The notes beneath the pieces were generated by a model. That model was not told the DNA's origin. It saw only the letters and a program-made list of their open reading frames with translations, and made no database searches. Below are positions 42,011 to 50,724 of a stretch of DNA of 64,000 nt, piece by piece; the first letter of the stretch is position 1; every line of letters starts with the position of its first letter. The stretch is from Pseudomonas viridiflava (GTDB lineage Bacteria > Pseudomonadota > Gammaproteobacteria > Pseudomonadales > Pseudomonadaceae): positions 124,001-188,000 of the forward strand of contig NZ_UTKY01000073.1 in the NCBI RefSeq assembly GCF_900583165.1, written 5' to 3'. The position numbers were made by a program, and so were the translations under genes.

Positions 42011-42577
42011 ATGCGCCAGAAACCCACCGTCCTCGCCCGCGAAATAGTCGCCAGTAGCCGTTTGTTCCGCGTGGAGGAAGTGCAATTGCGCTTTTCCAAT
42101 GGCGTTGAACGGACCTACGAGCGCCTAGTGGGCCGCGGTGCCGGTTACGGCGCAGTGATGATCGTGGCAATGATTGATGACGATCACGCGTTGCTGGTGG
42201 AAGAGTACTGCGGCGGCACCGATGAATACGAAGTGTCCTTGCCCAAGGGGTTGATCGAACCCGGCGAGGATGTGCTGGCGGCGGCAAACCGCGAGCTCAA
42301 GGAAGAGGCAGGCTACGGCGCTCGCCAGTTGGAACACCTCACCGAACTCTCGCTGTCCCCTGGCTACATGAGCCAGAAAATCCAGGTGGTATTGGCCACC
42401 GATCTCTATGAAGAACGGCTTGAAGGCGACGAACCCGAGCCGATGCGTGTCGACAAGGTCAACCTGCGGGAGCTGTCGATGCTCGCGCAAAACGAGCAAT
42501 TCAGCGAAGGCCGTGCCCTGGCTGCGTTGTACCTGGTGCGTGATCTGTTGACCCAGCGTGGAGTGTTCAACGCATGA
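42011..42577 (+). CDS. nudE: ADP compounds hydrolase NudE
   Basis: The 188-residue Nudix enzyme has the box GLIEPGEDVLAAANRELKEE(A)G at about 79-101 and hydrolyses ADP-ribose, Ap3A or NADH in the family. GGAG lies nine bases before the ATG. Its stop overlaps the cysQ start by four bases (ATGA), so the two genes are coupled. E. coli nudE is also near yrfG. Confidence 0.88.
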   Translation: MRQKPTVLAREIVASSRLFRVEEVQLRFSNGVERTYERLVGRGAGYGAVMIVAMIDDDHALLVEEYCGGTDEYEVSLPKGLIEPGEDVLAAANRELKEEAGYGARQLEHLTELSLSPGYMSQKIQVVLATDLYEERLEGDEPEPMRVDKVNLRELSMLAQNEQFSEGRALAALYLVRDLLTQRGVFNA

Positions 42578-43410
42578 GCGAATTGTTTTTGGGCCACCCG
42601 TTTATTGCCCCTGTGATTGAGTTGGCGCGCCAGGCCGGTGAGGTGATCCTGCCTTACTGGCGTGCGGATGTAGCCGTGACGTCCAAGGCGGACGATTCAC
42701 CGGTGACGGCGGCCGACCTGGCGGCTCATCATCTGATCCTGGCAGGCCTGACGGCGCTCGACCCGAGCATCCCGGTGCTGTCCGAAGAAGACGCCGATAT
42801 CGACCAGAACGTGCGCGCCGGTTGGCAGCGCTGGTGGCTGGTGGACCCGTTGGATGGCACCAAGGAATTTATCGCCGGCAGTGAAGAGTTCACCGTCAAT
42901 ATTGCCCTGATCGAACAGGGCCGCGTGGTATTTGGCGTGGTGTCGATGCCCACCAGCGGGCGCTGCTACTTCGGTGGCGCGGGCCTGGGCGCTTGGCGCT
43001 CGGATGTGAACGAGGCGCCCAAGCAGATCCAGGTTCGCGAAGCCCCGGCAGCGGGAGAGTCGTTTACCGTGGTGGCCAGCCGTCGGCATTCCAGCCCTGA
43101 GCAGGAGCGTTTGCTGGACGGCCTGAGCGAAGGCCTGGGGGCGTTGAAACTCGCCAATATCGGCAGTTCGTTGAAATTCTGCCTGTTGGCCGAGGGCAGC
43201 GCCGATTGCTACCCGCGCCTGGCGCCGACCTCGCAGTGGGACACCGCAGCGGCCCAGGGCGTGCTGGAAGGCGCGGGGGGCGAGGTGTTGGAGTTGAGTG
43301 GTGAGCGGTTCAGCTACCCGGCACGGGCATCGTTGTTGAACCCGTTCTTCTTGGCGTTGCCGGCCAAGGCTGTGTGGCGGGAGCGCTTGCTGACCCTGGC
43401 GCGGTCTTAA
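42574..43410 (+). CDS. cysQ: 3'(2'),5'-bisphosphate nucleotidase CysQ
   Basis: This 278-residue member of the inositol monophosphatase superfamily clears PAP, a by-product of sulfate assimilation. Metal-binding motifs are visible: EED (VLSEEDADI, about residues 69-77), DPLDGTKEF (about 90-98) and WDTAAAQGVLEGAGG (about 223-237). It is coupled to nudE. The class of activity is well supported. Confidence 0.9.
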   Translation: MSELFLGHPFIAPVIELARQAGEVILPYWRADVAVTSKADDSPVTAADLAAHHLILAGLTALDPSIPVLSEEDADIDQNVRAGWQRWWLVDPLDGTKEFIAGSEEFTVNIALIEQGRVVFGVVSMPTSGRCYFGGAGLGAWRSDVNEAPKQIQVREAPAAGESFTVVASRRHSSPEQERLLDGLSEGLGALKLANIGSSLKFCLLAEGSADCYPRLAPTSQWDTAAAQGVLEGAGGEVLELSGERFSYPARASLLNPFFLALPAKAVWRERLLTLARS

Positions 43411-43426
43411 GCCCTCAGAGGATCAA

Positions 43427-43518
43427 ACTGTGGGAGGGGGCTTGCTCCCGATGGCGGTGTGTTAGCCACAGATTTATTGACTGACACTCTGCAATCGGGG
43501 GCAAGCCCCCTCCCACAT
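43427..43518. repeat. hybrid REPIN (TCCC left arm, CCCCC right arm)
   Basis: The left arm reads GGGGGCTTGCTCCCGAT and the right arm ATCGGGGGCAAGCCCCC; the halves belong to different subtypes. The right arm ends at the stop codon of the YiiD-type gene. Confidence 0.92.
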
Positions 43519-43974
43519 TCACCTGTGCAGGACGTATTGGCCGGTGAAGGCCACTGCTCGCTCCTCAGCGCCCTCATTCACAATCCATGTCTCCAGCGTC
43601 AACCGCGCTCGGCCATACCGGTTGTAAGTGGCCAGGAAGCGTTTCCACACCTTTTCCTCCGGCGCCATGCAGATCGCGGTCGCATCCCGCGTAACCGGCA
43701 GTGGGTAGCTGATCTGCCCCTCCTGAATCACGATATGCCCGTCTTCAATCCCTTCCTCGCGCAACTGCAAGTGCAGCCAACCCCAACCTGCCAACACCGC
43801 GCCGCAGTACAGGCTGCCGCCAAACATGGTGCTTTTGTGGTTGATATTGGCCTGCAACGGCAGGTGCAGTGCCAGCCGTCCGTGTTGCCAGTCGAGCACC
43901 TTGAGGCCCATTTCCCGGGTGAGGGGGATGTCGTGGTGCAAGACGGTTTCGAGGTAATGGCTGTCGCGGTTCAT
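43519..43974 (-). CDS. YiiD C-terminal-domain thioesterase
   Basis: The 151-residue hot-dog protein contains INHKSTMFGGSLYCGAVLAGWG (about residues 44-65), the signature of the YiiD_C putative thioesterase family. Substrate is unknown. ATG 43974 gives the usual family N-terminus (NRDSHYLETVLHHDI). An alternative ATG at 43998 overlaps the dctD stop (ATGA) and would add eight residues, and coupling to dctD makes that start possible. Confidence 0.8.
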   Translation of the reverse strand: MNRDSHYLETVLHHDIPLTREMGLKVLDWQHGRLALHLPLQANINHKSTMFGGSLYCGAVLAGWGWLHLQLREEGIEDGHIVIQEGQISYPLPVTRDATAICMAPEEKVWKRFLATYNRYGRARLTLETWIVNEGAEERAVAFTGQYVLHR

Positions 43975-43994
43975 GGTGGATGCTTCGCAGTGGT

Positions 43995-45371
43995 TCATTC
44001 GTCGTCGGCGCTTTGGTTGGCGAAGTTCAGGCCGTGCTTGCGCAGTTTGTCGTGCAGGGTCTTGCGCGGTACGCCCAGGGCTTCGGCGAGGCTGCGCATG
44101 GAGCCGTGGGGGCGGGTCAGTTCGGCGGCGATCAGGCTTTTTTCGAACTGCTCGACTTGCTCGCTAAGCCCGCCGGGTGTGGAGGTCAGCACACCGGCAG
44201 CAGGATTGTCCGGTGTGGCATCCAATGCCAGCTCCAGGCCCAGGGCGAAGCGTTCGGCGGCGTTCTGTAACTCGCGCACATTGCCCGGCCAACTATGCCG
44301 CAACAACAACGCACGCTGGCCCGGTTGCAGTTCATGCAGGGGCAGGCCATGGCGGCTGCTGGCTTCGTCGGCGAAGTGCTGGAACAGCATCAGTGCATCT
44401 TCCCCACGCTCGCGCAGCGGCGGAATACGCAGCGGCGCAACGTTGAGGCGGTAGTACAAGTCGGCACGGAAACGGCCCTGGTCGGCGGACTGACGCAGGT
44501 CTTCCTTGGTGGCGGCGATGATGCGGATATCCAGCGGGATCAGCTGATTGCCACCCAGGCGCTCCACCACCCGCTCCTGCAACAGGCGCAACAATTTGAC
44601 CTGCACATCCAGGCTCATGCTCTCGATTTCATCCAGGAACAGCGTGCCGCCGTTGGCGAACTCGAACTTGCCGATACGGCGCTTCTGCGCGCCGGTGAAC
44701 GCGCCAGGCTCATGGCCGAACAGCTCACTTTCTACCACCGATTCGGCGAGTGCGCCGGCGTTGATCGCCACAAACGGCCCGCTGCGTCGGCTCGACAAAT
44801 CGTGCAGGGCGCGGGCGACGACCTCTTTGCCGGCGCCGGTTTCGCCGAGAATCAGCACGTCCGCTTTTGTAGCGGCCAAGGCGCCGATCTGCTCGCGCAG
44901 GCGCAGCATTTGCGGCGAATGCCCCACCAGCCGCGTGCTCAGTTGCTGGCGATCGCTCAAGGCCAGGCGCAGGCTGCGGTTGTCCAACACCAGGCGGCGC
45001 AGGGCCAGGGCGCGGCGCACGCTGTCGAGCAGGGCGTCGCTGGCGAAGGGTTTTTCGAGGAAATCATAGGCGCCGGCGCGCATGGCCTGCACCGCCAGCG
45101 GTACGTCGCCGTGGCCGGTAATCAACAGCACCGGCAGGTCCGGGTCCTGGCCGTGCAGCTCGGCGAGCAGCTCCAGGCCGTCCATGCCGGGCATGCGGAT
45201 GTCGCTGACGACCACGCCCGGCCAGTCCCGCGACAGGCGCGCCGTGAGGCCGCTGGCTTCGCCCAGGGTCAGGACTTTCAGCCCTGCCAGGTCCAGGGTC
45301 TGGCACAGGGCCTGACGCAGATGTGGATCGTCGTCGATCAACACCACCTGAATCTGGTTATCGATACTCAT
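43995..45371 (-). CDS. DctD-like sigma54-dependent response regulator
   Basis: The 458-residue regulator has a receiver domain (phospho-acceptor D57 in VVVSDIRMPGMDG), an AAA+ sigma54-interaction domain with Walker A GETGAGKE and the GAFTGA loop (about residue 220), and a Fis-type helix-turn-helix at the C-terminus (SMRSLAEALGVPRKTLHDKLR). It therefore activates sigma54 promoters. The gene overlaps the kinase stop by four bases. C4-dicarboxylate control is the model for the family, but a sugar or amino-acid role is possible. Confidence 0.88.
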   Translation of the reverse strand: MSIDNQIQVVLIDDDPHLRQALCQTLDLAGLKVLTLGEASGLTARLSRDWPGVVVSDIRMPGMDGLELLAELHGQDPDLPVLLITGHGDVPLAVQAMRAGAYDFLEKPFASDALLDSVRRALALRRLVLDNRSLRLALSDRQQLSTRLVGHSPQMLRLREQIGALAATKADVLILGETGAGKEVVARALHDLSSRRSGPFVAINAGALAESVVESELFGHEPGAFTGAQKRRIGKFEFANGGTLFLDEIESMSLDVQVKLLRLLQERVVERLGGNQLIPLDIRIIAATKEDLRQSADQGRFRADLYYRLNVAPLRIPPLRERGEDALMLFQHFADEASSRHGLPLHELQPGQRALLLRHSWPGNVRELQNAAERFALGLELALDATPDNPAAGVLTSTPGGLSEQVEQFEKSLIAAELTRPHGSMRSLAEALGVPRKTLHDKLRKHGLNFANQSADDE

Positions 45372-47176
45372 ACACTGCGGTCCTCGGACGGTTGCAGACT
45401 GACGCCCGGCGAGCCGGCACGCAATTTCAGGGTTAACAGCGCGCCGCCTTCCTTGTGGTTGGCGAACAGCAGCTCGCCACCGAAGGCGAGCATCAGGGTC
45501 TCACAGATCGCCAGCCCCAGCCCAAGGCCCTGGGTGCGGGTCTTGGTGGTGTAGAACGGCTCGCTGGCGCGGCCCAACGCTTCCATGCAAAAGCCCGGGC
45601 CGTTGTCACGAATGTACAGGTTGACGCCCAGTTCGGTGGTTTCGGCACTCAGCCAGAGTTTGCGCGGCGGGCCTTTTTCGGTGAGGGCGTCGAGGGCGTT
45701 GGCAAGCAGGTTGCCCAACACCTGGCGCAAGCGGGTTTCGCCGGCCTGCACCCACAGGGTGGCTTCGGGCAGATCGCGGATCAGCTCCACCTCCATCGAG
45801 CGTCGGCGTTTAGCCAAGAGGGCCAGGGCATCGTCCAGCGCCGGCTGCAGGGCGACGCTCTCCGGTGCATGGCGGTCGCGGCGGGCGAAGGCACGCAGAT
45901 GGGCGATGATCGAGGCCATGCGCCCTGTCAGTTCACTGATCAGCTTGAGATTGCCACGGGCGTCGTTGGTGCGCTCGTGGTCCAGCAGGATCTCGGCGTT
46001 CTCGGCATAGCTGCGAATCGCCGCCAGTGGCTGATTGAGCTCGTGGCTGATACTCGCCGACATAGTGCCCAGCGCCGAGAGTTTGCCCGCTTGCACCAAG
46101 TCATCCTGGGCACGCACCAGCTCTTGCTGCGCATGTTCGCGCTCCAGTACTTCCTGTTTGAGACGCCGGTTGAGGCCCTCCAGGTCGCTGGTACGTTCGA
46201 CCACGCGGGCTTCCAGCTCACGGCGCGCCTTGGCTTCGAAGGCGATGCGGTCCAGGTAGTGACGACGGCGTTGCATCATCAGGCCCAACAGCAACATCAG
46301 CACCAGCAACGCCGCACCGCCGACAGCGACCACGGTACGCACCGGTCGGGTGATCAGCGAGCGTGGCGCGAGTATCTCCACATTCCAGCCGGTCTCGGCG
46401 ATGGCCGTGGACTGGCGCAACCAGGCGGTGTTGCTCAGGCTCAGCGGCTGCGGGTCGCGAGTCGGGTAGGGCTGGATCGCGATGATGGCCTGGCGCTCTT
46501 CGACGGTCAGCGGGCGGGTGGCGCGGAATCGCCATTGCGGGCGCGACGTAAGAATCACCACGCCGTTGTGGTCGGTGACCAGCAGCTGTTCCGGCGTGTT
46601 GCCCCAGAGGCTCTCGGTGTGGTCCAGGTCGACCTTGACCACCAGCACGCCGATGATCGTGTCGCCATCGCGTACGGCAGCGGCGAAGAAATAGCCGCGC
46701 TTGGCCGACGTCGTGCCCAAACCGAAAAAGCGCCCCAGACGCCCATCCATGGCTTCGCTGAAATACGGTCGGAACGAGAAATTGCGCCCGACAAAGCTGT
46801 CCTGTTTATCCCAGTTGGATGCGGCCAGCGTCTTGCCGGTGGTGTCCATCAGGTACATCACCTCGACCCCGGCCTGCGCGGCCACGTCCTTGAGCAACAG
46901 GTTAGCGTTGACCAGATGGGTGCTGACCCCGGGTGCTGCCAGCGCGGTGCGCAGGGCCGGCAAGTCGCCGAGAATCTGCGGCAGCACTTCATAACGGTGC
47001 AGCGTGCCCAGCAGGTTGGCGACGTACAGGTCGAGGGTCTGGCGGTTCTGCCCGGCCAGTTCGCTGCGGTAATAACGCTCGGCCAAATGTTCCAGCGGCC
47101 ACAGCAGCGGCGCCAGGCATAACGCCAAGAGAGCGAGACTACGCCAGCGGGGTCTGCGCGGGAGGGTTGGGGTCAT
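45368..47176 (-). CDS. DctB-like sensor histidine kinase
   Basis: The 602-residue membrane kinase has TM helices at about 12-30 and 280-300 bracketing a 250-residue periplasmic double-Cache-type sensor (FSFRPYFSEAMDGRLG, GYFFAAAVRDGDTIIGVLVVKVD). A coiled-coil linker (310-362) leads to H378 in ASISHELNQPLAAIRSYAEN and then a HATPase domain (DNGPGFCMEALGRASEPFYTTK, LGLGLAICE). It pairs with the DctD-like regulator downstream. Its 5' end is 36 bases from the rmlD stop. Confidence 0.88.
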   Translation of the reverse strand: MTPTLPRRPRWRSLALLALCLAPLLWPLEHLAERYYRSELAGQNRQTLDLYVANLLGTLHRYEVLPQILGDLPALRTALAAPGVSTHLVNANLLLKDVAAQAGVEVMYLMDTTGKTLAASNWDKQDSFVGRNFSFRPYFSEAMDGRLGRFFGLGTTSAKRGYFFAAAVRDGDTIIGVLVVKVDLDHTESLWGNTPEQLLVTDHNGVVILTSRPQWRFRATRPLTVEERQAIIAIQPYPTRDPQPLSLSNTAWLRQSTAIAETGWNVEILAPRSLITRPVRTVVAVGGAALLVLMLLLGLMMQRRRHYLDRIAFEAKARRELEARVVERTSDLEGLNRRLKQEVLEREHAQQELVRAQDDLVQAGKLSALGTMSASISHELNQPLAAIRSYAENAEILLDHERTNDARGNLKLISELTGRMASIIAHLRAFARRDRHAPESVALQPALDDALALLAKRRRSMEVELIRDLPEATLWVQAGETRLRQVLGNLLANALDALTEKGPPRKLWLSAETTELGVNLYIRDNGPGFCMEALGRASEPFYTTKTRTQGLGLGLAICETLMLAFGGELLFANHKEGGALLTLKLRAGSPGVSLQPSEDRSV

Positions 47177-47212
47177 GGGAGTCAGGCGCCTGTGGGTACA
47201 GGCGCATTATGC

Positions 47213-48082
47213 CTAGGGCTGCTGTGCAAGACACTCGCGCAATGCGTCTTGCCACTGTAGTTGGCTGACGTGCCATTGCTGTTGCAGGTGGCTGCAATCG
47301 AGGCGCGAGTTCAGTGGGCGCTTGGCGGGCGTCGGGTAGGCGCTAGACGCGATGGCCTCCAACTCGGCACAGGCCTTGCCTTGGGCACGCAGCTGGTGGC
47401 CGATGGCCTCGGCAAAGCCGAACCATGAGGTTTCACCTTGGGCTGTCAGGTGATAGATACCCCATTGCCCGGGTTTACCGGCCTGCCAGCGTTCGATTAA
47501 CGCGCGGGTGCTGGCAGCGATAGTCCCGGCCCACGTGGGCGCACCGATTTGATCGGCGACGATGCGCATATGGGGTTTTTCTTGCAGTAGGCGCTGCATG
47601 GTCAGCAGGAAGTTCTTGCCGTGATTGGAGTAGACCCAACTGGTGCGCAGTATCAGGTACTCGCCGCCGACCGCCGCAATCGCCCGCTCACCGGCGAGTT
47701 TGCTCTGGCCGTAGATGCTCAACGGGTTAGGCGGATCGGCTTCTGTGTAGGGCGCAGGCTTGCTGCCGTCGAACACGTAGTCGGTGGAGTAGTGAATCAG
47801 CGGGATGCCCAGTGCCTTGGCTTCTTCAGCGAGGACGCCAGGGGCGATGGCGTTGATGGCAAAGGCCGCATCCGGCTCGCTTTCGGCCAGGTCCACGGCA
47901 GTGTGGGCGGCAGCGTTGATGATCAGGTGTGGGCGCTGGGCGCGGATTTGCTGGCGAATCTGCTCAGGGTTGGCCAGGTCCAACTGGTCGCGACCCAGCA
48001 CGATTAGCTCGCCCAGGTCGTGGAGTTGCTGTTGTAGGGCCTGGGAAACTTGGCCGTGTTGGCCGATGATAAGAATCTTCAT
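47213..48082 (-). CDS. rmlD: dTDP-4-dehydrorhamnose reductase
   Basis: The 289-residue NADPH-dependent short-chain reductase performs the last step of dTDP-L-rhamnose synthesis. The glycine-rich N-terminus (MKILIIGQHGQVSQALQQQL), YSTDYVFDG (about residue 104) and the YGQSKLAGE catalytic Tyr/Lys motif are visible. It overlaps the rmlC stop by four bases and is the last gene of rmlBACD. Confidence 0.93.
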   Translation of the reverse strand: MKILIIGQHGQVSQALQQQLHDLGELIVLGRDQLDLANPEQIRQQIRAQRPHLIINAAAHTAVDLAESEPDAAFAINAIAPGVLAEEAKALGIPLIHYSTDYVFDGSKPAPYTEADPPNPLSIYGQSKLAGERAIAAVGGEYLILRTSWVYSNHGKNFLLTMQRLLQEKPHMRIVADQIGAPTWAGTIAASTRALIERWQAGKPGQWGIYHLTAQGETSWFGFAEAIGHQLRAQGKACAELEAIASSAYPTPAKRPLNSRLDCSHLQQQWHVSQLQWQDALRECLAQQP

Positions 48083-48624
48083 GGGAACAGGTCGGCTTCC
48101 ATCAGCAGTTTGCCCGCTTGATCCTTGGCGGACAGTTGCGGCGCCTCGGTCAGTTCCCAGTCGATTGCCAGCGTCGGGTCATCCCAGCGGATGCTGCGCT
48201 CGGCGCTTGGCTGGTAATAGTCGGTGGTCTTGTACAAAAACTCGGCGTAGTCACTGAGCACCACAAAGCCATGGGCAAACCCCTCCGGCACCCACAGTTG
48301 GCGATGATTCTGCGCCGACAACCGTACCCCCACCCAACGGCCGAAGTTCGGCGAGCTGCGGCGGATATCCACCGCCACGTCCAGCACCTCGCCCGCCGTG
48401 ACCCGCACCAATTTGCCCTGGGTGTGTTCGAGTTGGTAATGCAAGCCGCGCAGCACGCCTTTTTGCGAGCGCGAGTGGTTGTCCTGCACGAACTGGCGCT
48501 GCAGTCCGGTGGCCGCTTCAAATACCCGCGCATTGAAGCTTTCGTAGAAAAAACCGCGCTCGTCGCCGAATACTTTCGGCTCAAGGATTAGCACACCGGG
48601 CAGCGCGGTTTCGATGACATTCAC
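48079..48624 (-). CDS. rmlC: dTDP-4-dehydrorhamnose 3,5-epimerase
   Basis: The 181-residue cupin epimerase shows FGDERGFFYESFN, QDNHSRSQKGVLRGLHYQ (active-site histidine) and LWVPEGFAHGFVVLSD. The start is GTG 48624, with GGAGA six bases upstream, which overlaps the rmlA stop (GTGA). An upstream frame to 48747 lies inside rmlA and lacks the family N-terminus. Confidence 0.92.
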   Translation of the reverse strand: MNVIETALPGVLILEPKVFGDERGFFYESFNARVFEAATGLQRQFVQDNHSRSQKGVLRGLHYQLEHTQGKLVRVTAGEVLDVAVDIRRSSPNFGRWVGVRLSAQNHRQLWVPEGFAHGFVVLSDYAEFLYKTTDYYQPSAERSIRWDDPTLAIDWELTEAPQLSAKDQAGKLLMEADLFP

Positions 48625-49496
48625 CGGTTGTCTCCGGCCAGTGCGTAGAGGTATTGGCCGTAGCCGGTCTTGCCGAAGTACTTGGCGCGTTCGAGCAGGT
48701 GCTCGCGGTCGATCCAGCCATTGCCGTAGGCGATCTCTTCCAGGCACGCCACTTTCAAACCTTGGCGACGCTCGATGGTTTGCACGTACTGGGAGGCGTC
48801 CAACAGGCTGTCGTGGGTGCCGGTGTCGAGCCAGGCAAAGCCTCGGCCGAAACGCTCTACTTGCAGATCACCGCGCTGCAGGTAGGCGTTGTTAACGTCG
48901 GTGATTTCCAGTTCGCCACGGGCGGAGGGTTTGACTGCCTTGGCGATCTCGATCACATCGTTGTCGTAAAAATACAGGCCAGTGACCGCATAGCTGGACT
49001 TGGGCACCGCCGGTTTTTCTTCGATGGACAGGGCGCGGCCTTCGCTGTCGAAGTCGATCACGCCGAAGCGTTCAGGGTCTCTGACCCAGTAGCCGAACAC
49101 CGTGGCGCCTTTGCCGCGTTCCACCGCAGCATGCAACTGCGCGCTGAAGCTTTGGCCGTGAAAAATGTTATCGCCGAGAATGAGACACACCGGGTCGCTG
49201 CCGATGAATTTTTCACCAATCAAAAAGGCTTGTGCCAGGCCGTCCGGCGAAGGTTGCTCGGCGTAGCTGAACGTGACGCCGAACTGGCTGCCATCCCCCA
49301 GCAGGTTGCGGTATTGGGGCAGGTCCGCCGGGGTGGAGATCACCAGGATCTCCTTGATGCCAGCCAGCATCAGCACCGAGATCGGGTAGTAGATCATCGG
49401 CTTGTCATACACCGGCAACAGTTGCTTGGACACACCCAGGGTAATGGGGTGAAGACGCGTGCCGGAGCCGCCGGCCAATACGATGCCTTTCATCAT
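48621..49496 (-). CDS. rmlA: glucose-1-phosphate thymidylyltransferase
   Basis: This 291-residue nucleotidyltransferase makes dTDP-glucose. The N-terminal GIVLAGGSGTRLHPITLGVSKQL motif binds dTTP, and LPVYDKPMIYYPIS follows. ATG 49496 (MMKGIV) overlaps the rmlB stop by four bases; the second ATG at 49493 is the alternative. An upstream in-frame codon at 49571 lies inside rmlB. Confidence 0.93.
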   Translation of the reverse strand: MMKGIVLAGGSGTRLHPITLGVSKQLLPVYDKPMIYYPISVLMLAGIKEILVISTPADLPQYRNLLGDGSQFGVTFSYAEQPSPDGLAQAFLIGEKFIGSDPVCLILGDNIFHGQSFSAQLHAAVERGKGATVFGYWVRDPERFGVIDFDSEGRALSIEEKPAVPKSSYAVTGLYFYDNDVIEIAKAVKPSARGELEITDVNNAYLQRGDLQVERFGRGFAWLDTGTHDSLLDASQYVQTIERRQGLKVACLEEIAYGNGWIDREHLLERAKYFGKTGYGQYLYALAGDNR

Positions 49497-50575
49497 GCGA
49501 TCAGATCCCTCATGTCGGTGTTGCCCAATCGTTGGCCCTGATAACTGCCGTCCTGGACCCTGCGGCACCATTCCAGGTTATCCAAGTACCACTGCACGGT
49601 TTTGCGTAGCCCGGTTTCAAAGGTTTCCAATGGTACCCAGCCCAGCTCCCGTTCGATTTTGCTGGCGTCGATGGCGTAGCGCAGGTCGTGGCCGGGGCGG
49701 TCTTTGACGAAGGTGATCAAGTCGCTGTACCGCGCCACGCCAGCGGGGTGTTGCGGTGCCAGTTCTTCGAGCAGGTTGCAGATGTTGCGTACCACCTCGA
49801 TATTCTTTTGCTCGTTGTGACCGCCAATATTGTAGGTCTCGCCCACCACGCCTTCGGTCACCACCTTGAGCAGGGCGCGGGCGTGGTCTTCGACGAACAG
49901 CCAGTCGCGCACCTGCAAACCATCACCATAGACCGGCAACGGCTTGCCCGCGAGTGCGTTGAGGATCACCAGCGGGATGAGTTTCTCGGGAAAGTGAAAC
50001 GGCCCGTAGTTGTTCGAGCAGTTGGTGAGCAGCACCGGGAGGCCGTAGGTGCGCTGCCAAGCGCGCACCAGGTGGTCGGACGCAGCCTTGCTGGCGGAGT
50101 AGGGCGAGCTGGGCGCATAGGGTGTGGTTTCGGTGAACAGATCGTTTACGCCATGCAGGTCGCCGTACACCTCATCAGTGGAAATATGGTGGAAGCGGAA
50201 CGCGGTTTTTTCCGGCGCTGCGAGGGTTTGCCAGTAGCCACGGGCGGCTTCGAGCAGGCTGTAGGTGCCGACGATATTGGTCTGGATAAAATCCGACGGG
50301 CCGTCGATGGAGCGGTCCACATGGGACTCGGCCGCCAGGTGCATGATCGCCTGGGGCTCGAAACGGGCCAGCACCGCGCTGACGGTGGCCTGGTCGATGA
50401 TGTCGGCCTGGACGAACTCATAGCGGCTATTGGACGCGATGCTGCTCAGTGATTCCAGGTTGCCAGCGTAGGTGAGTTTGTCGAGGTTGAGCACTTCATG
50501 CTCGGTGTGCTGGATCAGGTGACGTACCAGAGCAGAACCGATAAAACCGGCGCCACCGGTAATGAGAATGCGCAT
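49493..50575 (-). CDS. rmlB: dTDP-glucose 4,6-dehydratase
   Basis: The 360-residue SDR dehydratase has the NAD loop TGGAGFIGSALVRHL, HLAAESHVDRSI and the YSASKAASD catalytic motif. ATG 50575 gives the standard MRILITGGAGF start and has AAAAGGG upstream; an in-frame GTG/ATG further 5' adds an atypical leader. It heads rmlBACD, which is transcribed away from the fusion gene at 50725. Confidence 0.92.
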   Translation of the reverse strand: MRILITGGAGFIGSALVRHLIQHTEHEVLNLDKLTYAGNLESLSSIASNSRYEFVQADIIDQATVSAVLARFEPQAIMHLAAESHVDRSIDGPSDFIQTNIVGTYSLLEAARGYWQTLAAPEKTAFRFHHISTDEVYGDLHGVNDLFTETTPYAPSSPYSASKAASDHLVRAWQRTYGLPVLLTNCSNNYGPFHFPEKLIPLVILNALAGKPLPVYGDGLQVRDWLFVEDHARALLKVVTEGVVGETYNIGGHNEQKNIEVVRNICNLLEELAPQHPAGVARYSDLITFVKDRPGHDLRYAIDASKIERELGWVPLETFETGLRKTVQWYLDNLEWCRRVQDGSYQGQRLGNTDMRDLIA

Positions 50576-50724
50576 GTCGGGGCCCTTTTCCTTTTGACGG
50601 ACATTAAGCGAATGGAGCATAGCCTGTGTTGTGGCGCAGGGTAGGTCGGGATGTATCCGGGGGTTGCACAAGCCCCCTGAACAATGGCGAACTAAGCGCC
50701 TGATAAAAATACCGAGGTTGCCCC

